This document shows, piece after piece, positions 42,010 to 49,653 of a stretch of 56,651 nt of DNA. A program made the position numbers and the translations under genes. The notes under the pieces were generated by a model that saw nothing but the letters and a program-made list of their open reading frames with translations, had not been told where the DNA came from and did no database searches. Location: contig JAZQKI010000016.1 in the NCBI GenBank assembly GCA_045542075.1, positions 1 through 56,651 on the forward strand, written 5' to 3'. The stretch is from SVTX01 sp045542075. GTDB taxonomy: Bacteria; Bacillota; Clostridia; Oscillospirales; CAG-272. How positions within the stretch are numbered: the first letter of the stretch is position 1; each line of letters starts with the position of its first letter.

Positions 42010-42801
42010 ATGGCTGCAACAAAGACCATCTGCTTTGCCAACAACAAGGGCGGAAGCGGCAAATCCACCACCTGCGCAAACGTAGGTTATTCTCTCTGCA
42101 TGCTCGGAAAAAAGGTTCTTCTTATCGACGGCGATATGCAGATGAACCTTACGCTTTCCTTCTTCGACGACGAAAGATCGCTTGAGCTTGCGAAAAACGG
42201 CAAGAATATCTATACCGCGACACTTGAGCAAAAGGATCTGACCGATTACATCATACATACCGAGTACGAGGGCCTTGACCTTGTTCCCTCCTCTACTCTT
42301 ATGAGCAGCATTGAGCTCCAGCTTTTCACAAAGTTCCAGCGCGAGTTTATCCTCCGCCACGGACTTGAAAAAATAAAGGCATCGGGATATTACGATTATA
42401 TTCTCATTGACTCGCCCCCCACACTCGGTTGCTGGGTAATGAATATTATGTGCGCGTCAGATTATCTCGTCATTCCCGTTGAGGCATCGCCCTGGGGACT
42501 TTTTGGACTTGCGAATATGTTTGAGTTCTACGAGCAGGTAAAGACTATCTGCCCGAGCCTCGAGCTTATGGGAATCGCAATAACCAAGGCAAGCGAGCGC
42601 AAAAATTATTTCAAGCAGACGGTGGAAACCCTCTCGTCTCTTGACAACGTAAGGCTGCTCAAGTCTATAATCAGAATAGACAGCACCGTAGAATGGTCTC
42701 AGGATAACAGTAAACCCGTTATGGCGTATAAGAAAACAAGCCGCTCAGCCGGTGAATATATGGAACTTGCAAAGGAGATTATGAGTTATGCCGATAGGTA
42801 A
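42010..42801 (+). CDS. ParA/Soj-type ATPase in the microcompartment operon (McdA-like candidate)
   Basis: A 263-residue ParA-family ATPase. The deviant Walker A NNKGGSGKSTT holds the signature Lys13 and the P-loop Lys18; Walker A' is LLIDGDMQMNLT (Asp40) and Walker B is ILIDSPPT (Asp134). It lacks an N-terminal DNA-binding domain, so it is the short Soj/McdA kind that dimerises with ATP and coats the nucleoid non-specifically. It follows the PduV gene by 17 bases with GGAGG upstream, and overlaps the next gene by 14 bases. ParA plus a small partner inside a shell operon suggests positioning or partition of the compartments. A chromosome or plasmid partition role is unlikely: no parB or parS-like sites are seen. 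Confidence 0.88.
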   Translation: MAATKTICFANNKGGSGKSTTCANVGYSLCMLGKKVLLIDGDMQMNLTLSFFDDERSLELAKNGKNIYTATLEQKDLTDYIIHTEYEGLDLVPSSTLMSSIELQLFTKFQREFILRHGLEKIKASGYYDYILIDSPPTLGCWVMNIMCASDYLVIPVEASPWGLFGLANMFEFYEQVKTICPSLELMGIAITKASERKNYFKQTVETLSSLDNVRLLKSIIRIDSTVEWSQDNSKPVMAYKKTSRSAGEYMELAKEIMSYADR

Positions 42802-43177
42802 GGACAGCATCACAAAAAGAGTAGCAAAGGTAGACACCCCCGCAGTTGAGGTAAAGGAAGAAAAGATAGCTCCCGAGCTTGTAGCCACCACCGCTGCAGC
42901 TCCACAAAAGGCTCCCGCGAAAAAGGCAAGCACAACGGCAAAGTCGACTGCAACAAAGTCGAGTGCTAAAAAGCCCGCAGGCAGCACTGCTAAAAAAGCT
43001 CCCGCAAAGAAGCCCGCAACAGAAAAACTGACTCCTCCCACTGAAGAGCCCAAGGTTGCGACCAACGTACTTTCAAACGTGGCTCCCGAGACAGTCGAGG
43101 CAGTCATAGGTCACAAGGAGAATACAAAATTTGATAAGGTGCAGGTCGGCGACAAAATGCCCACATACTTGCTCTGA
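42788..43177 (+). CDS. Small Lys/Ala/Pro-rich protein, ParA partner (McdB-like candidate)
   Basis: A 129-residue protein of unrecognised family. Three parts are visible: a short basic N-terminus (GKDSITKRVAKV), a low-complexity, presumably disordered middle (about residues 38-82) of Lys, Ala, Thr, Pro and Ser with repeats such as AKKAPAKKPA, and a more hydrophobic C-terminus (VAPETVEAVIGHKE ... KVQVGDKMPTYLL). It overlaps the ParA gene by 14 bases and is the last gene before the operon terminator. A basic N-terminus is how many partner proteins trigger ParA ATP hydrolysis, and disordered McdB proteins link ParA-type ATPases to carboxysomes. The middle could also bind DNA, as in histone H1-like tails. 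Function is inferred. Confidence 0.8.
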   Translation: MPIGKDSITKRVAKVDTPAVEVKEEKIAPELVATTAAAPQKAPAKKASTTAKSTATKSSAKKPAGSTAKKAPAKKPATEKLTPPTEEPKVATNVLSNVAPETVEAVIGHKENTKFDKVQVGDKMPTYLL

Positions 43178-43183
43178 TTTATG

Positions 43184-43213
43184 AAAAAAACGGCAGAAAA
43201 TCTGCCGTTTTTT
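43184..43213 (+). terminator. Terminator of the microcompartment operon
   Basis: AAAAAACGGCAGA and TCTGCCGTTTTTT form a 13-base-pair stem with a 3-base loop, directly after the McdB-like gene. Confidence 0.88.
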
Positions 43214-43329
43214 CATTTTCTTAAAGTTCATTTAATAATATAAATATATAATATGTCAAGTGCTCGGTATCTAAATGAATATAAATGAGCCATAATTATT
43301 ACAGTGCTTTAGGAAAGGTGAAAATTACA

Positions 43330-44181
43330 ATGAAAAACATCAAAATTGTTGCTGACAGTACTTGCGATTTATCTCCCGACTTGATAGAAAAATATAACAT
43401 ATCAATAATCCCGCTTTTTATCGTGCTTGACGAGCATAGCTACTACGATGGAGTGGATATAACCCCCGATGAAATATACAGCTGGTCGGATAAAAACAAG
43501 ACCACCCCCAAGACCGCCGCGGTGTCATTTGAGCGCGTCACGGATACGCTCAAGCCCTTTATGGAGAGCGGAGACGACATAATATTTTTCGGTATATCTA
43601 TGTCCATGAGCAACACCTGTAACGTCGTCCGTCTTGTCGGCGAGCAGGAGGAGTATGGCAGACTGTTTGTTATCAACTCGCAAAACCTTTCCACGGGAAT
43701 AGGCATTCAGGTCATTAAAGCGGCAGAAATGGCAAAGCAGGGCAAGTCTGCCGAGGAAATTGTCTCTGAAATTGAGTCCGCAAGAGACAGAGTTCGCGCG
43801 TCTTTTGTGGTAGACAACCTCACGTTCTTAGCTCGCGGAGGCAGATGCTCCACAATTACCGCAGTTATGGCAAACACTCTGCGTCTTCATCCTATGATAA
43901 GCGTTCATGACGGCGCGATGGGATCGGGCAAGAAGTTCAGAGGAAAAATTGAGGTGGCTATTCTCGATTACGTAAGCGATCTTATGCCCCAGATACAAAA
44001 TGCGGAGCCCGAGAGAATATTTATCACACATTCGGGTTGCTCACAGGAGCTTATTGATTCCGTGTATGAAAAGCTCTCTGCCCTCAATTATTTTGACGAG
44101 ATACTGGTCACCCGCGCGGGCGGAGTAATCTCAAGTCATTGCGGCCCCAATACCCTCGGTGTCCTCTTTTACGAAAAATAA
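43330..44181 (+). CDS. DegV family protein (fatty acid-binding)
   Basis: A 283-residue DegV-family protein. These bind a fatty acid in a cleft and, as FakB, present it to the kinase FakA for phosphorylation. Seen: VADSTCDLSPDLIEKYNI at the N-terminus, YYDGVDITPDEIY, TPKTAAVSFERV, SMSMSNTCN with the ligand-phosphate Ser, and SHCGPNTLGVLFY at the end. I chose ATG 43330 with AAAGGTG upstream. It is monocistronic between two terminators. No fakA is in the window. Confidence 0.9.
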   Translation: MKNIKIVADSTCDLSPDLIEKYNISIIPLFIVLDEHSYYDGVDITPDEIYSWSDKNKTTPKTAAVSFERVTDTLKPFMESGDDIIFFGISMSMSNTCNVVRLVGEQEEYGRLFVINSQNLSTGIGIQVIKAAEMAKQGKSAEEIVSEIESARDRVRASFVVDNLTFLARGGRCSTITAVMANTLRLHPMISVHDGAMGSGKKFRGKIEVAILDYVSDLMPQIQNAEPERIFITHSGCSQELIDSVYEKLSALNYFDEILVTRAGGVISSHCGPNTLGVLFYEK

Positions 44182-44193
44182 TATGTGATAACC

Positions 44194-44224
44194 AATTCCC
44201 CGACTGATGTCGGGGAATTTTTTG
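44194..44224 (+). terminator. Terminator of the DegV gene
   Basis: AATTCCCCGAC and GTCGGGGAATT form an 11-base-pair stem with a 4-base loop, followed by TTTTT. Confidence 0.87.
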
Positions 44225-44244
44225 TTTGTAAAAACAAAAGGAGG

Positions 44245-44296
44245 TTGACAATTCCCGTCTTGCGTGATATAATAACACTTGAACAAGTATTCAAGT
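44245..44296 (+). promoter_or_regulatory. Promoter and ArsR-type operator of the metal exporter operon
   Basis: TTGACA (44245-44250), 17 bases, TATAAT (44268-44273). The imperfect palindrome ACTTGAACAAGTATTCAAGT (44277-44296) starts 3 bases past the -10 and covers the transcription start. Its form (TTGA-n-TCAA) matches known ArsR/SmtB/CadC operators, so metal-released repression by the next gene is likely. Confidence 0.8.
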
Positions 44297-44312
44297 ATAT
44301 AAGGAGATAGTT

Positions 44313-44690
44313 ATGTTTGAACGTGACAGTCAAATAATTGAGACAACGTGTGAAAATCACGAGCAGCACAAGCATGAAATATCTATGCCGAGCGACGAGC
44401 ATTTATTTGAGCTTGCAGAGTTTTTCTCGGTCATAGGAGATTCAACGAGAATTAAAATTCTTTACGCGCTTTTTGAGTCCGAGCTTTGTGTCCGCGATAT
44501 TGCCGAGACTCTGGGTATGACGCTTTCCGCCATCTCGCATCAGCTCAAAATTCTCAAAACAGCGCGCCTTATCAAATCCCGCAAGGTAGGAAAATCCGTG
44601 TTCTACTCACTTGATGACGATCACGTAAAGACTATTATAAACATGGGAAACACGCACATAAACGAAATTTTCGGAAATATAATTCATTGA
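44313..44690 (+). CDS. ArsR/SmtB-family metal-responsive repressor
   Basis: A 125-residue repressor with a winged helix-turn-helix (VRDIAETLGMTLSAISHQLK; SRKVGKSVFYSLDDDHV). The N-terminal part has a Cys and several His (ETTCENHEQHKHE), and ELCVRD carries the Cys usual in helix alpha-3. Together with the CPC-type ATPase downstream these resemble CadC-type sensors of Cd/Zn/Pb. An operator palindrome overlaps its own promoter. The exact metal is not decided by sequence. Confidence 0.9.
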   Translation: MFERDSQIIETTCENHEQHKHEISMPSDEHLFELAEFFSVIGDSTRIKILYALFESELCVRDIAETLGMTLSAISHQLKILKTARLIKSRKVGKSVFYSLDDDHVKTIINMGNTHINEIFGNIIH

Positions 44691-44705
44691 AAGGCAGGTA
44701 ATTTT

Positions 44706-44927
44706 ATGAGAAAAATTTTTATGATGGAAGACCTCGAATGCGCCAACTGCGCAAAGAAGATGGAGGATGCCATATCAAAAATCGAGGGTGTAAGCTATGC
44801 CTCCGTAAGCTTTATCTCACAAAGGCTTACGCTTGAATACGACGAGTCCCGCGAAGCAAAGATCTTCAAGGAAGCATCAAAGGCTTGCAGAAAATTTGAG
44901 CCTGACTGCCGCATAATCTTCAAGTAA
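44706..44927 (+). CDS. Heavy-metal-associated (HMA) domain protein
   Basis: A 73-residue ferredoxin-fold metal chaperone with the metal-binding pair LECANCAKKMEDAI (CxxC at about residues 12-15). It should hand metal ions to, or substitute for, the N-terminal domain of the P-type ATPase encoded 4 bases downstream, which has no HMA domain of its own. It looks like a CadA whose HMA domain is encoded separately. RBS GAAAGGCAGG upstream. Confidence 0.88.
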   Translation: MRKIFMMEDLECANCAKKMEDAISKIEGVSYASVSFISQRLTLEYDESREAKIFKEASKACRKFEPDCRIIFK

Positions 44928-44931
44928 AGCC

Positions 44932-46824
44932 ATGAGAAGAAAAGACAAACGCGCGCTGATGCGTATAATTGTCTCAATAGTTCTGTTTATCACCGCGATA
45001 CTGACAAGACCTATTGTGCTTGATGTCCTGGATGGCGTACTCCCTTCTGTGCTTATAGAGATCTTTCTTTTCCTTATTCCCTACCTGTGCGTCGGCTTCC
45101 CTGTTTTGCGCCGCGCAGTCCTTGGTATTATCCACGGCCAGATATTTGATGAAAACCTTTTGATGACCATAGCAACAATAGGTGCGTTTGCCACGGGCGA
45201 ATATCCCGAGGCGGTGTTCGTTATGCTGTTCTACTCGGTCGGTGAGCTTTTCCAAAGCATAGCCGTCGGCAAGAGCCGACGCTCCATAAAGGCGCTGACG
45301 TCAATTCGCGAGGACGTGGCAAATCTGAAAATCGACGAGGATGTGATTATAACAAGCTGCGAAGACATCAGGGCAGGACAAACAATAATTGTAAGATCCG
45401 GGGACAGAATTCCCCTTGACGGTATTTTACTTAGCTCCGCGGCAACTCTTAATACAGTCGCGCTCACAGGCGAGTCAATTCCCCGAGAATGTGCCGCAGG
45501 CGAGGAGATCCCGAGCGGATGCATTAACGAGGGCGGAATGATCGAGCTTGAAGTGACAAAGGAATATGGCGAGACCACCGTCGCAAAAATACTTAAAATG
45601 GTAGAGGAATCCTCGGAGCGCAAGTCAAAAAGCGAGGAATTCATAACTAAATTTGCAAAATATTATACCCCCGCGGTCGTTATTTTCGCAACCCTGCTTG
45701 CGGTCGTTCCACCCTGCTTTTTGGGTATAGCTGACGGCACGGTCTGGCGCGAGTGGGTCTATCGCGCGCTCACCTTCCTGGTTATCTCCTGCCCATGCGC
45801 CTTGGTTATTTCCGTGCCGCTCGCATATTTCGGCGGTATCGGAGGCGCATCTAAAACAGGAGTGCTTGTCAAGGGCGCAAATTATCTTGACGAGCTTGCG
45901 AAGTGCGACACTGTGGTCTTTGACAAGACAGGAACGCTGACCGAGGGCAACTTTTCAGTAAGCGACGTAATACCCCTGGCATGCGACGAACAAATGCTTC
46001 TGAGCCTTGCATGCGCCGCGGAACAGTTTTCAAATCATCCTATCGCAAGGTCACTCATTGCGCACGCGGAGTACATGGGTGCGGATCACAGATCAATAGA
46101 GATACACTCCACCGAGGATATTGCGGGGCACGGCGTTGTTGCCAACACGTCCGTCGGATGCATCCTTGTTGGCAATAAAAGGCTGATGGAGAAATTTTCG
46201 GTAGACTACACCGCAAAGGACACTCACGGAAGCTCGGTATTCATAGCCCTCAACGGTGTCTTTATGGGACAGATAATAATTTCCGACACTCTTAAAGCCG
46301 ATGCGGCAGCCTCTCTTTCCTCTCTTAAGGCGTATGGGATAAATCGACTTGTTATGCTCACGGGCGACAATAAAAACGAAGCCGAATATATTGCAGGTAA
46401 GCTATGTATAGACGAGTTCTACGCAGATCTTATGCCGTGGGATAAGGTGGAGCTTATTGAAAGACAAAAGTCTGTCTCGAGGGGCAAAGTTGCATTCATC
46501 GGCGACGGCATAAACGATTCCCCCGTGCTTGCGGCGGCAGATATAGGTGTTTCAATGGGTAAGCTTGGCTCGGACGCCGCAATAGAGGCATCCGACGTGG
46601 TGCTTATGTACGACAAGCTCTCGTCTCTCGAGTCGGCAATAAGAGTCGCAAAAAAGACACGCCGCATAGTCATACAAAATATTATCTTTGCGCTTGGAGT
46701 CAAGGCAGCGGTGCTGATTCTCGGCGCGCTTGGTATTCTCGGACTCAACGCCGCGGTATTTGCCGACGTTGGAGTCGCGGTCATCGCGATACTCAATTCC
46801 ATGAGATGCCTGAGAACAAAATAG
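44932..46824 (+). CDS. cadA: Heavy-metal-exporting P-type ATPase (Cd/Zn/Pb type)
   Basis: A 630-residue P1B-type ATPase. Seen: membrane helices at about residues 10-110, the actuator loop TGES (VALTGESIPREC), the transport motif SCPCALVIS (CPC) in helix 6, the phosphorylation site DKTGTLTEG, the HP motif in NHPIARSL, and GDGINDSPVLAAADIGVSMG. The CPC form with the C-terminal helices is typical of Zn/Cd/Pb exporters rather than copper only. The N-terminal metal domain is absent and is supplied by the preceding small gene. Third gene of an ArsR-controlled operon. Confidence 0.92.
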   Translation: MRRKDKRALMRIIVSIVLFITAILTRPIVLDVLDGVLPSVLIEIFLFLIPYLCVGFPVLRRAVLGIIHGQIFDENLLMTIATIGAFATGEYPEAVFVMLFYSVGELFQSIAVGKSRRSIKALTSIREDVANLKIDEDVIITSCEDIRAGQTIIVRSGDRIPLDGILLSSAATLNTVALTGESIPRECAAGEEIPSGCINEGGMIELEVTKEYGETTVAKILKMVEESSERKSKSEEFITKFAKYYTPAVVIFATLLAVVPPCFLGIADGTVWREWVYRALTFLVISCPCALVISVPLAYFGGIGGASKTGVLVKGANYLDELAKCDTVVFDKTGTLTEGNFSVSDVIPLACDEQMLLSLACAAEQFSNHPIARSLIAHAEYMGADHRSIEIHSTEDIAGHGVVANTSVGCILVGNKRLMEKFSVDYTAKDTHGSSVFIALNGVFMGQIIISDTLKADAAASLSSLKAYGINRLVMLTGDNKNEAEYIAGKLCIDEFYADLMPWDKVELIERQKSVSRGKVAFIGDGINDSPVLAAADIGVSMGKLGSDAAIEASDVVLMYDKLSSLESAIRVAKKTRRIVIQNIIFALGVKAAVLILGALGILGLNAAVFADVGVAVIAILNSMRCLRTK

Positions 46825-46867
46825 AACCTTGCAATTCTTAAACTTTCTTAATTTACGCTCAGATTCA

Positions 46868-46896
46868 TTGAAAATCCTTCATTATAATGTTATAAT
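46868..46896 (+). promoter_or_regulatory. SigA-type promoter of the YwaF-like genes
   Basis: TTGAAA (46868-46873), 17 bases, TATAAT (46891-46896), 30 bases before the ATG. Confidence 0.72.
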
Positions 46897-46926
46897 TTCA
46901 GCGACATCATATTTTGGAGGAAGACA

Positions 46927-47754
46927 ATGGAATTCTGGAGCAAGGTCCTGGAGATTTTAGATGCAAAAATGACCACGCCCACAATGTTCGGCTGGTTTCA
47001 TATTCTGTTTTTTGTTTTATCTATCGCTGTCGCTGTGCTTCTGTGCTTTTTGTATAAAAAAGGATATATCCGTAACGTGCGACGCGTTGTCCTTATAGTA
47101 GCCATAATTGTTATTTTGTTTGAAATATATAAGCAAATCAATTACAGCTTTTCCTACAGCGACGGAATATCGTTTGAATATCAATGGTACATTTTGCCGT
47201 GGCAGTTCTGCTCGACTCCTATGTATATAGGCTTGCTCGCAGGACTCACAAAGGGCAAATTCCACAACTATATGTGCTGCTTTCTCGCAACCTTCGCGGT
47301 CTTTGCGGGCTCCGCGGTAATGTTCTATCCCGGAGACGTTTTTATCAGCACAATAGGAATAAATATTCAGACAATGATCTGTCACGGCTCAATGATAACC
47401 GTGGGAATATTCCTTTTCTACACAAATCACGTAAAAGCGGAATTCAAAACACTTCTCAAGGCAACTCCTGTATTTGCTGTGTGCGTTGCCATTGCGGTTA
47501 TAATCAACGAGATCGGACATGCCGCAGGACTCACGAAGGATCATTTCTTTAATATGTTCTACATCAGCCGTCACGAGGACGGTCATCTTCCCGTTTATTC
47601 AAGCATACAGGAGGTAGTTCCCTACCCGTGGTGCCTGATCCTGTACATTATAGGCTTCACTGCGGCGGCAGGTGTTATCCTGCTTATTGCCATGGGGCTC
47701 AAGAAGCTTGGCAGTGCCATAAGCAAAAAAAACACCGCTGACGCGGCATTATAG
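46927..47754 (+). CDS. YwaF-family integral membrane protein, copy 1
   Basis: A 275-residue protein with about seven hydrophobic helices matching the YwaF / TMEM164-like family (TIGR02206): WFHILFFVLSIAVAVLLCFL, the polar cluster LPWQFCSTPMYIGLL, and WCLILYIIGFTAAAGVILL. Bacterial members have no settled function; the human relative TMEM164 is reported as an acyltransferase for ether phospholipids. GGAGG lies before the ATG. A second member follows 100 bases later, so this is a tandem pair of diverged paralogues. Confidence 0.8.
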   Translation: MEFWSKVLEILDAKMTTPTMFGWFHILFFVLSIAVAVLLCFLYKKGYIRNVRRVVLIVAIIVILFEIYKQINYSFSYSDGISFEYQWYILPWQFCSTPMYIGLLAGLTKGKFHNYMCCFLATFAVFAGSAVMFYPGDVFISTIGINIQTMICHGSMITVGIFLFYTNHVKAEFKTLLKATPVFAVCVAIAVIINEIGHAAGLTKDHFFNMFYISRHEDGHLPVYSSIQEVVPYPWCLILYIIGFTAAAGVILLIAMGLKKLGSAISKKNTADAAL

Positions 47755-47854
47755 AATTAGCAAATTAGCGTGGTACGCTTGATTGAGTATCACGCTAAAT
47801 CATTTTAATACGGACAAATATAATAAATGCCCGCTTTACAACCCTGGAGGCAAT

Positions 47855-48607
47855 ATGAAATTTGAGCTTTGGTCAATCTGGCATATTTTATACATAATTT
47901 CGCCTTTTATTCTTTTTGGCATTATTTATTTTCTTGTAAATAAGCGTTCCGATAAGACAAAAAACACTGTCGGATTTGTTCTCGGCGCCATTTCAGTTCT
48001 GATCTTAGTTGTGAGGAACGTCGATATATTTCTGCGCTCGGGCTGGGATCTGGAGGTCGTTCCGCTTCAGGTGTGTCACATTGGAAGTCTGATCGCGGGG
48101 CTCGCTCTGATCTTCAAAAAGAAGTGGCTTATCGCTACGTCCTTTTGCTTTAATATGATCCCCGCAATTTTGGCAATGGTATTTGCGGACTCGCTTGCAA
48201 ACTACGACACTCTCCTCAAAATAAGACCTCAAACCTACGTATGGGGACACATTTTTATCGTAATCTGCGCCCTTTACGGAATACTTATATTTCTGCCCAA
48301 GCTTACCAAACGCGACCTCTTGTACTCGGTTGGATTCGTGGGAACAATGTCAGTTATTGCGATAATATGCAATTCTCTGTTTCGCGTCACGCTTTCGTGG
48401 GAGCCCAATTATTTCTACCTTTATAACTACAAGGGCACTCCCCTGAAATTCCTTTACAACGCATTCCCCACTTCCGTCTACGGCTGGTTTTCTATAAATT
48501 GGTTTTATACAATAACGCTCATCGCCGTTTTCGTTGCGGTGTTTATCGCTTTGTTCTTTGTAGCAAAACTTATAGTAAAAGCGCGCACGAACCCCACCGT
48601 TCAATAA
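47855..48607 (+). CDS. YwaF-family integral membrane protein, copy 2
   Basis: A 250-residue polytopic membrane protein with the same plan as the preceding gene: WSIWHILYIISPFILFGIIY, then the equivalent polar cluster VVPLQVCHIGSLIAGLAL (compare LPWQFCSTPMYIGLLAGL) and WFYTITLIAVFVAVFIALF. Both share a Gln-x-Cys in helix 3-4, a likely active or structural site. I chose ATG 47855, with CTGGAGG upstream. Function unknown. The pair ends at a terminator. Confidence 0.78.
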   Translation: MKFELWSIWHILYIISPFILFGIIYFLVNKRSDKTKNTVGFVLGAISVLILVVRNVDIFLRSGWDLEVVPLQVCHIGSLIAGLALIFKKKWLIATSFCFNMIPAILAMVFADSLANYDTLLKIRPQTYVWGHIFIVICALYGILIFLPKLTKRDLLYSVGFVGTMSVIAIICNSLFRVTLSWEPNYFYLYNYKGTPLKFLYNAFPTSVYGWFSINWFYTITLIAVFVAVFIALFFVAKLIVKARTNPTVQ

Positions 48608-48623
48608 AAATTACAAATCAAAT

Positions 48624-48678
48624 AATCCCCTCAGCGGAAGCTTAAAACATCTTCAAGCCGTCGCTGAGGGGATTTTTT
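48624..48678. terminator. Terminator between the convergent YwaF-like and metA genes
   Basis: AATCCCCTCAGCG and CGCTGAGGGGATT form a long stem around a 25-base loop, then TTTTTT on the plus strand. Confidence 0.8.
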
Positions 48679-48716
48679 GAGATAATTACTGAAAAAACAA
48701 ATCGATAAAATTATCT

Positions 48717-49634
48717 TTATTTAATTTCATTTATATCGTAAGGTGTTGTCTGATATACAAAGTAATTGAGCCAGTTATAGTACAAAAGGTTAGCCGCCGA
48801 GCGCCAGGTGACCATAGGCTCGCGAGTGTCATCGTCATCAGGGAAATAATTTTTCGGAATCTCAATGGGAAGCCCGAGATTTTTGTCGCGCAGATACTCA
48901 TCGCGGAGTGTGTTCGCGTCATACTCGGGATGACCTGTGACAAATATCTGTCTGCCCTGCGGAGTGCTGCAAACGTAAACCCCCGCCTCGTCGGACGAGG
49001 CAAGTATGCGGAGCCCCGGCACCTTTTCTATGTCCTCCCTGTGACATGTGGTATGTCTTGAATGAGGAGCTAAAAATTCATCGTCAAATCCGCGGAAAAG
49101 TATTGATTTCTGGTAATCTCTTTTATGCTTGAATATTCCGAAGAGCTTTTTATCGAGCGGGTACTTCTTTACGCCGAAATGGTAGTAAAGTCCCGCTTGC
49201 GCGCCCCAGCAAATGTGCAGTGTAGAGGTCACGTGTGTCTTACTCCACTCCATGATCTGACAAAGCTCGTCCCAATACTCAACGTCCTCAAATTCCATAT
49301 GCTCCACGGGCGCGCCCGTGATTATAAGCCCATCGTACTTTTTATGCTTGACCTCATCAAAGGTCTTGTAAAACGAGAGCATATGCTCCTCGGATGTGTG
49401 TGTAGACTTATGGCTGGCGGTCTGGAGCAGATCAAGCTCCACCTGAAGCGGAGAATTGCCCACAAGACGCGCGATCTGTGTCTCGGTCACTATCTTCTTG
49501 GGCATAAGATTGAGCATAAGTATATGAAGCGGTCTTATGTCCTGCGTGATAGCGCGGGTCTCTGTCATTACGAATATATTTTCTTCAAGCAACGTGTTTG
49601 TCGCGGGAAGAAGATTCGGTATTTTAATAGGCAT
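48717..49634 (-). CDS. metAA: Homoserine O-acetyltransferase (MetA family, Glu111 type)
   Basis: A 305-residue MetA-family enzyme acylating homoserine in methionine synthesis. Seen: the nucleophile in HICWGAQAG, the catalytic His in TGHPEYD with a following Glu, and GNSPLQVELDLL. Residue 111 is Glu (GAPVE); in this family Glu at 111 marks acetyl-CoA use and Gly marks succinyl-CoA use, so I call it an acetyltransferase. This fits the O-acetylhomoserine sulfhydrylase encoded 19 bases upstream. I chose ATG 49634 (GGAGGA upstream); the longer reading overlaps the previous gene. Confidence 0.92.
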   Translation of the reverse strand: MPIKIPNLLPATNTLLEENIFVMTETRAITQDIRPLHILMLNLMPKKIVTETQIARLVGNSPLQVELDLLQTASHKSTHTSEEHMLSFYKTFDEVKHKKYDGLIITGAPVEHMEFEDVEYWDELCQIMEWSKTHVTSTLHICWGAQAGLYYHFGVKKYPLDKKLFGIFKHKRDYQKSILFRGFDDEFLAPHSRHTTCHREDIEKVPGLRILASSDEAGVYVCSTPQGRQIFVTGHPEYDANTLRDEYLRDKNLGLPIEIPKNYFPDDDDTREPMVTWRSAANLLYYNWLNYFVYQTTPYDINEIK

Positions 49635-49653
49635 CTGAAATATCCTCCGTCCA

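Noticed and set aside
42010..42801. Chromosome or plasmid partition (parA/soj) locus
   Set aside because: No parB-like gene, parS-like repeats or origin features are nearby, and the gene is embedded in the BMC operon.
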